Of a stretch of DNA of 64,000 nt, positions 61,496 to 64,000 are shown piece after piece. Under the pieces are notes generated by a model that saw nothing but the letters and a program-made list of their open reading frames with translations, was not told where the DNA came from and ran no database searches. This stretch comes from Zeaxanthinibacter sp. PT1 (GTDB lineage Bacteria > Bacteroidota > Bacteroidia > Flavobacteriales > Flavobacteriaceae). Each line of letters starts with the position of its first letter. Positions within the stretch are counted from its first letter, which is position 1. The DNA lies in assembly GCF_028464225.1 (NCBI RefSeq), contig NZ_JAQPCN010000001.1, forward strand, positions 372,001 to 436,000, in the 5' to 3' direction. A program made the translations under genes and the position numbers.

Positions 61496-64000
61496 TTAAT
61501 CTTGATTTTTAGTACGCAGGGGCAACAATCGGCTGGCTGTTTTCATTTCCGCGTAGCGAGGATCCTGTATGTAATCCTGTTTCAGCATTTTCACTACCTC
61601 TATGCTTAAAAACCCAAATTCACTGACCACTTTTCCATAAATACGGTAAATACCCCTCCCACGAAAATAGAATTTGGCGGCTACGGGAGGAAAAAGCACC
61701 ACGTCAAAGACGGCTCCTTCCCTGTCCACTAAGGTTGCAAAGAACATTTTTTGACCCTTATGGGTGCGGGTATTCTTCACAGCCACCAGGTAACCGTATA
61801 TATCGATATGGCGATCCAGGTATTGGGGGAGATCCCGGGTGGTATGTTCATTTTTAGGCATATCCTTCAGAAGTGAAAAAGGACTGCACAGGCAGAAGCC
61901 CAGCAATTCTAACTGGGTAAAGGCTAACTCCGGTGCAGTGGTGTGTAAATCAGGTATACGGAAATCCCGCTGCCTTGGCGGGAACAACTTAGGGTGTTCC
62001 GGCAAAGGACCTTTAGAAAGGAATAGATGGGCCTGCCACAAGAGTTCGTGCTGGTTCTTAGCTGTAAACCGGAAGGCTTCAATCCGGATCAAGATGCTTA
62101 GCTGCTCTACAGATATCGGCACCCTGTCCAGGAAATCTTCAAGAGAACCAAAAGGCCCCTCCTCTGAACGGGCTGCCAGGATCCGGGTCATCACACGAGA
62201 TTCCAGGTCCTTCAGGTAGATAAAGCCCAGGTAAATATCGGTTCCGTAAATGCAGACCCCTGCCCTGCTCTTATTGATACAGGGACCGTGTACGGTAGCC
62301 CCTAACATCTTAGCCTCGTGAACATAGAACTCCGGCCTGTAAAAACCTCCCCCGTTATTGAGCACTGCCACCATATACTCCAATGGGTAATACGCTCGTA
62401 AAAAAAGACTTTGATAACTCTCCACGGCATAGGAAGCAGAATGCCCTTTGGCAAAGGCGTAACCGGCAAAACTGGCGACCTGCTTCCATATCTCCTGGAT
62501 CAACGCTTCATCATATCCTTTCTTACGGCAATTTTCAAGGAACTTATCCTGCACTTTTTGGAACTCTTCACGTGAACGGAATTTACCGCTCATCCCCCTT
62601 CGCAATACATCAGACTCACCAAGGCTCAGTCCCGCAAAATAATGCGCCACTTTTATTACATCTTCCTGGTAGACCATCACCCCGTAGGTCTCCGGCATAA
62701 TCTGCAACATCACCGGGTGGGCCTCTTTCTGTGCCCGCTCTTTATCCCTGTGCCGCAGTATGTATTCGCGCATCATCCCGCTTTTAGCAACACCCGGACG
62801 AATGATGGAGCTTGCCGCTACCAAACCCAGGTAGGTGTCCACTTCCAGCTTTTTCAACAACATTCGCATAGCAGGCGATTCTACATAAAAACATCCCATA
62901 CACTGGGCTGTTTTTATAAGCTTATTGATAACCGGGTCCTGCTTAAAGCTTTTAATATCGTGTATGTCTACCTCCAGCGCCGTTTCCGGTTGATTCTCCC
63001 GGGCGATCTCCAGGGCCTCCTTAATCTTGGCTAGCCCCCTCTGGGCAAGTATATCAAATTTATAGAGCCCCACATCTTCTGCGATCACCATATCAAATTG
63101 AGTAGTGGGAAATCCTTTAGGAGGCAAATGGGTAGCAGAAAAATAGTGCAATGGTTTTTCACTGATCAGGATTCCGCCCGCATGGATGCTCAGATAATTG
63201 GGCATATCCATGATAAGGGAACCGTACTTTAGCACTAGCTGCGACATCTCATCCAGCTGTGCAACATTAAAACGCCCCTCACTGAGGAGATCGATCTCTG
63301 CTTTGGGCAAGCCGAACACCTTCCCCAGCTCCCGTATGATTCCCTTTTGTTTAAAGGTTACATAGGTTCCCAGCAGGGCCACATGCCTGAAACGGTTAAA
63401 TATATACCGGGTCATTTCCTCTCGATCACGCCAGGAAAAATCGATATCAAAATCAGGAGGATTTACCCGGTACAAATTGATAAAGCGTTCAAAATAGAGG
63501 TCGAGTTCTATGGGATCCACATCCGTGATCCGCAACAGATAGGCGACGATGCTGTTGGCACCACTCCCCCGCCCTACATAGAAGAAATTCCGTTTCCTGG
63601 CATAGCTTATAATATCCCAGTTGATCAGGAAATACGAGACAAACCCCTTTTCCCGTATCAGTGCCATCTCTTTTTCCAAGCGGGCTCTTACCACCTTGTC
63701 GGCTTCCGGGTAACGGTACGGCAGGCCTTCCTCGCAGAGTCTTTCCAACAGGGCTTCATCCGCTTCGCGCGATTCCAGGTAAGTCTGCTGGTTCTGAGGT
63801 TGCCTGTCCTCGGAAAAATCAAAATGGATACTGCACGACCGCATTAAGCGGTCGGTGTTTTCAAGGATATGAGGAAATTCAGAGAAAGCTGCGGCAAGGT
63901 TAGCAATGGGAAACATCTTTTCATTCTCATCCGCCACCTCGTCCCCGGGAAGCTTACTGAGCAAAACGTTATTGTCTATAGCCCTGAGGAGACGGTGCGC
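61496..64000 (-). CDS. Second DNA polymerase III alpha, DnaE2/ImuC-like, partial
   Basis: The open frame runs off the right edge; at least 834 residues are visible, starting with AHRLLRAIDNNVLLSKLPGD. The polymerase core shows FYVGRGSGANSIVAYLLRI and the catalytic NPPDFDIDFSWRDREEM, and YQEDVIKVAHYFAGLSLGE and GYAFAKGHSASYA lie in the fingers/palm region. A terminal OB-fold (IYGYLVAVKNTRTHKGQ) ends it. It differs from the exonuclease-fused DnaE at 45893, ends soon after the OB-fold and is likely an error-prone or accessory polymerase of the DnaE2/ImuC type. Its PHP domain is outside the window. Confidence 0.87.
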   Translation of the reverse strand, partial: AHRLLRAIDNNVLLSKLPGDEVADENEKMFPIANLAAAFSEFPHILENTDRLMRSCSIHFDFSEDRQPQNQQTYLESREADEALLERLCEEGLPYRYPEADKVVRARLEKEMALIREKGFVSYFLINWDIISYARKRNFFYVGRGSGANSIVAYLLRITDVDPIELDLYFERFINLYRVNPPDFDIDFSWRDREEMTRYIFNRFRHVALLGTYVTFKQKGIIRELGKVFGLPKAEIDLLSEGRFNVAQLDEMSQLVLKYGSLIMDMPNYLSIHAGGILISEKPLHYFSATHLPPKGFPTTQFDMVIAEDVGLYKFDILAQRGLAKIKEALEIARENQPETALEVDIHDIKSFKQDPVINKLIKTAQCMGCFYVESPAMRMLLKKLEVDTYLGLVAASSIIRPGVAKSGMMREYILRHRDKERAQKEAHPVMLQIMPETYGVMVYQEDVIKVAHYFAGLSLGESDVLRRGMSGKFRSREEFQKVQDKFLENCRKKGYDEALIQEIWKQVASFAGYAFAKGHSASYAVESYQSLFLRAYYPLEYMVAVLNNGGGFYRPEFYVHEAKMLGATVHGPCINKSRAGVCIYGTDIYLGFIYLKDLESRVMTRILAARSEEGPFGSLEDFLDRVPISVEQLSILIRIEAFRFTAKNQHELLWQAHLFLSKGPLPEHPKLFPPRQRDFRIPDLHTTAPELAFTQLELLGFCLCSPFSLLKDMPKNEHTTRDLPQYLDRHIDIYGYLVAVKNTRTHKGQKMFFATLVDREGAVFDVVLFPPVAAKFYFRGRGIYRIYGKVVSEFGFLSIEVVKMLKQDYIQDPRYAEMKTASRLLPLRTKNQD

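Overview
The window looks like a piece of a marine member of the Flavobacteriia (Bacteroidota). The evidence is a SusC/SusD pair, many short-signal lipoproteins, almost no Shine-Dalgarno sequences, TAnnTTTG-type -7 promoter boxes, a DnaE with an N-terminal proofreading domain, a type II NADH dehydrogenase and many genes of typical flavobacterial families. No phage, transposase, CRISPR array or conjugation gene was seen, so this is mostly chromosomal backbone with a few noncoding repeat islands.

Layout. 1-7.5 kb: the end of a SusC receptor, SusD, a large FG-GAP/ASPIC-UnbV lipoprotein and, on the other strand, a TPR/AraC-type membrane regulator. 7.7-9.1 kb: PhnA-like and atypical SDR proteins. 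9.1-10.97 kb: a noncoding island with two tRNA-Leu genes, decayed copies of both, octamer tandem arrays and two-hairpin repeats. 11-19.7 kb: M20 dipeptidase, DUF4407, YjbR, Dabb, DUF4230, cyclase, HemW, RuvC, DUF456 and nitroreductase genes. 19.7-27.7 kb: a complete histidine-degradation operon (LysR regulator, hutH, hutI, hutU, hutG) running into homogentisate dioxygenase. 27.9-32.1 kb: two tiny hydrophilic proteins, NADH dehydrogenase, an (alpha/alpha)-barrel-like lipoprotein and a stress protein. 32.1-37.2 kb: a sugar-salvage group (GH109-like protein, nucleotidyltransferase, NahK-like kinase, trehalase). 37.2-45.7 kb: glutaryl-CoA dehydrogenase, Rieske oxygenase, amino-acid permease, TrmN6, a four-repeat CHRD-like/cupredoxin lipoprotein, rimM-rpsP and a DUF2383 protein. 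45.9-52 kb: dnaE, thioredoxin, DUF58 and tRNA-Asp. 52-57 kb: a second repeat-rich noncoding stretch with a transglutaminase lipoprotein, an EHP-repeat lipoprotein and DedA. 56.8-64 kb: an esterase, topoisomerase IB, two small CHRD-like lipoproteins around a response regulator, and a second DnaE that runs off the right edge.

How the genes work together. SusC and SusD take up a polymer, perhaps assisted by the ASPIC lipoprotein. The hut operon turns histidine into glutamate, and HmgA handles the tyrosine/phenylalanine ring. The GH109-like protein, kinase and nucleotidyltransferase plausibly release and activate amino sugars. Several neighbouring genes are packed end to end with overlaps.

The least explained content is noncoding. 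There is a dispersed family of about 60-bp two-hairpin elements (nine units, two of the copies being inverted pairs), degenerate 8-bp tandem arrays carrying an identical 32-bp palindrome, and decayed tRNA-derived repeats beside tRNA-Leu and tRNA-Asp. In these last repeats a similar hairpin loop is carried on unrelated but self-complementary stems. These are the best candidates for something undescribed. All family assignments were made by reading the sequence; no database search was run.
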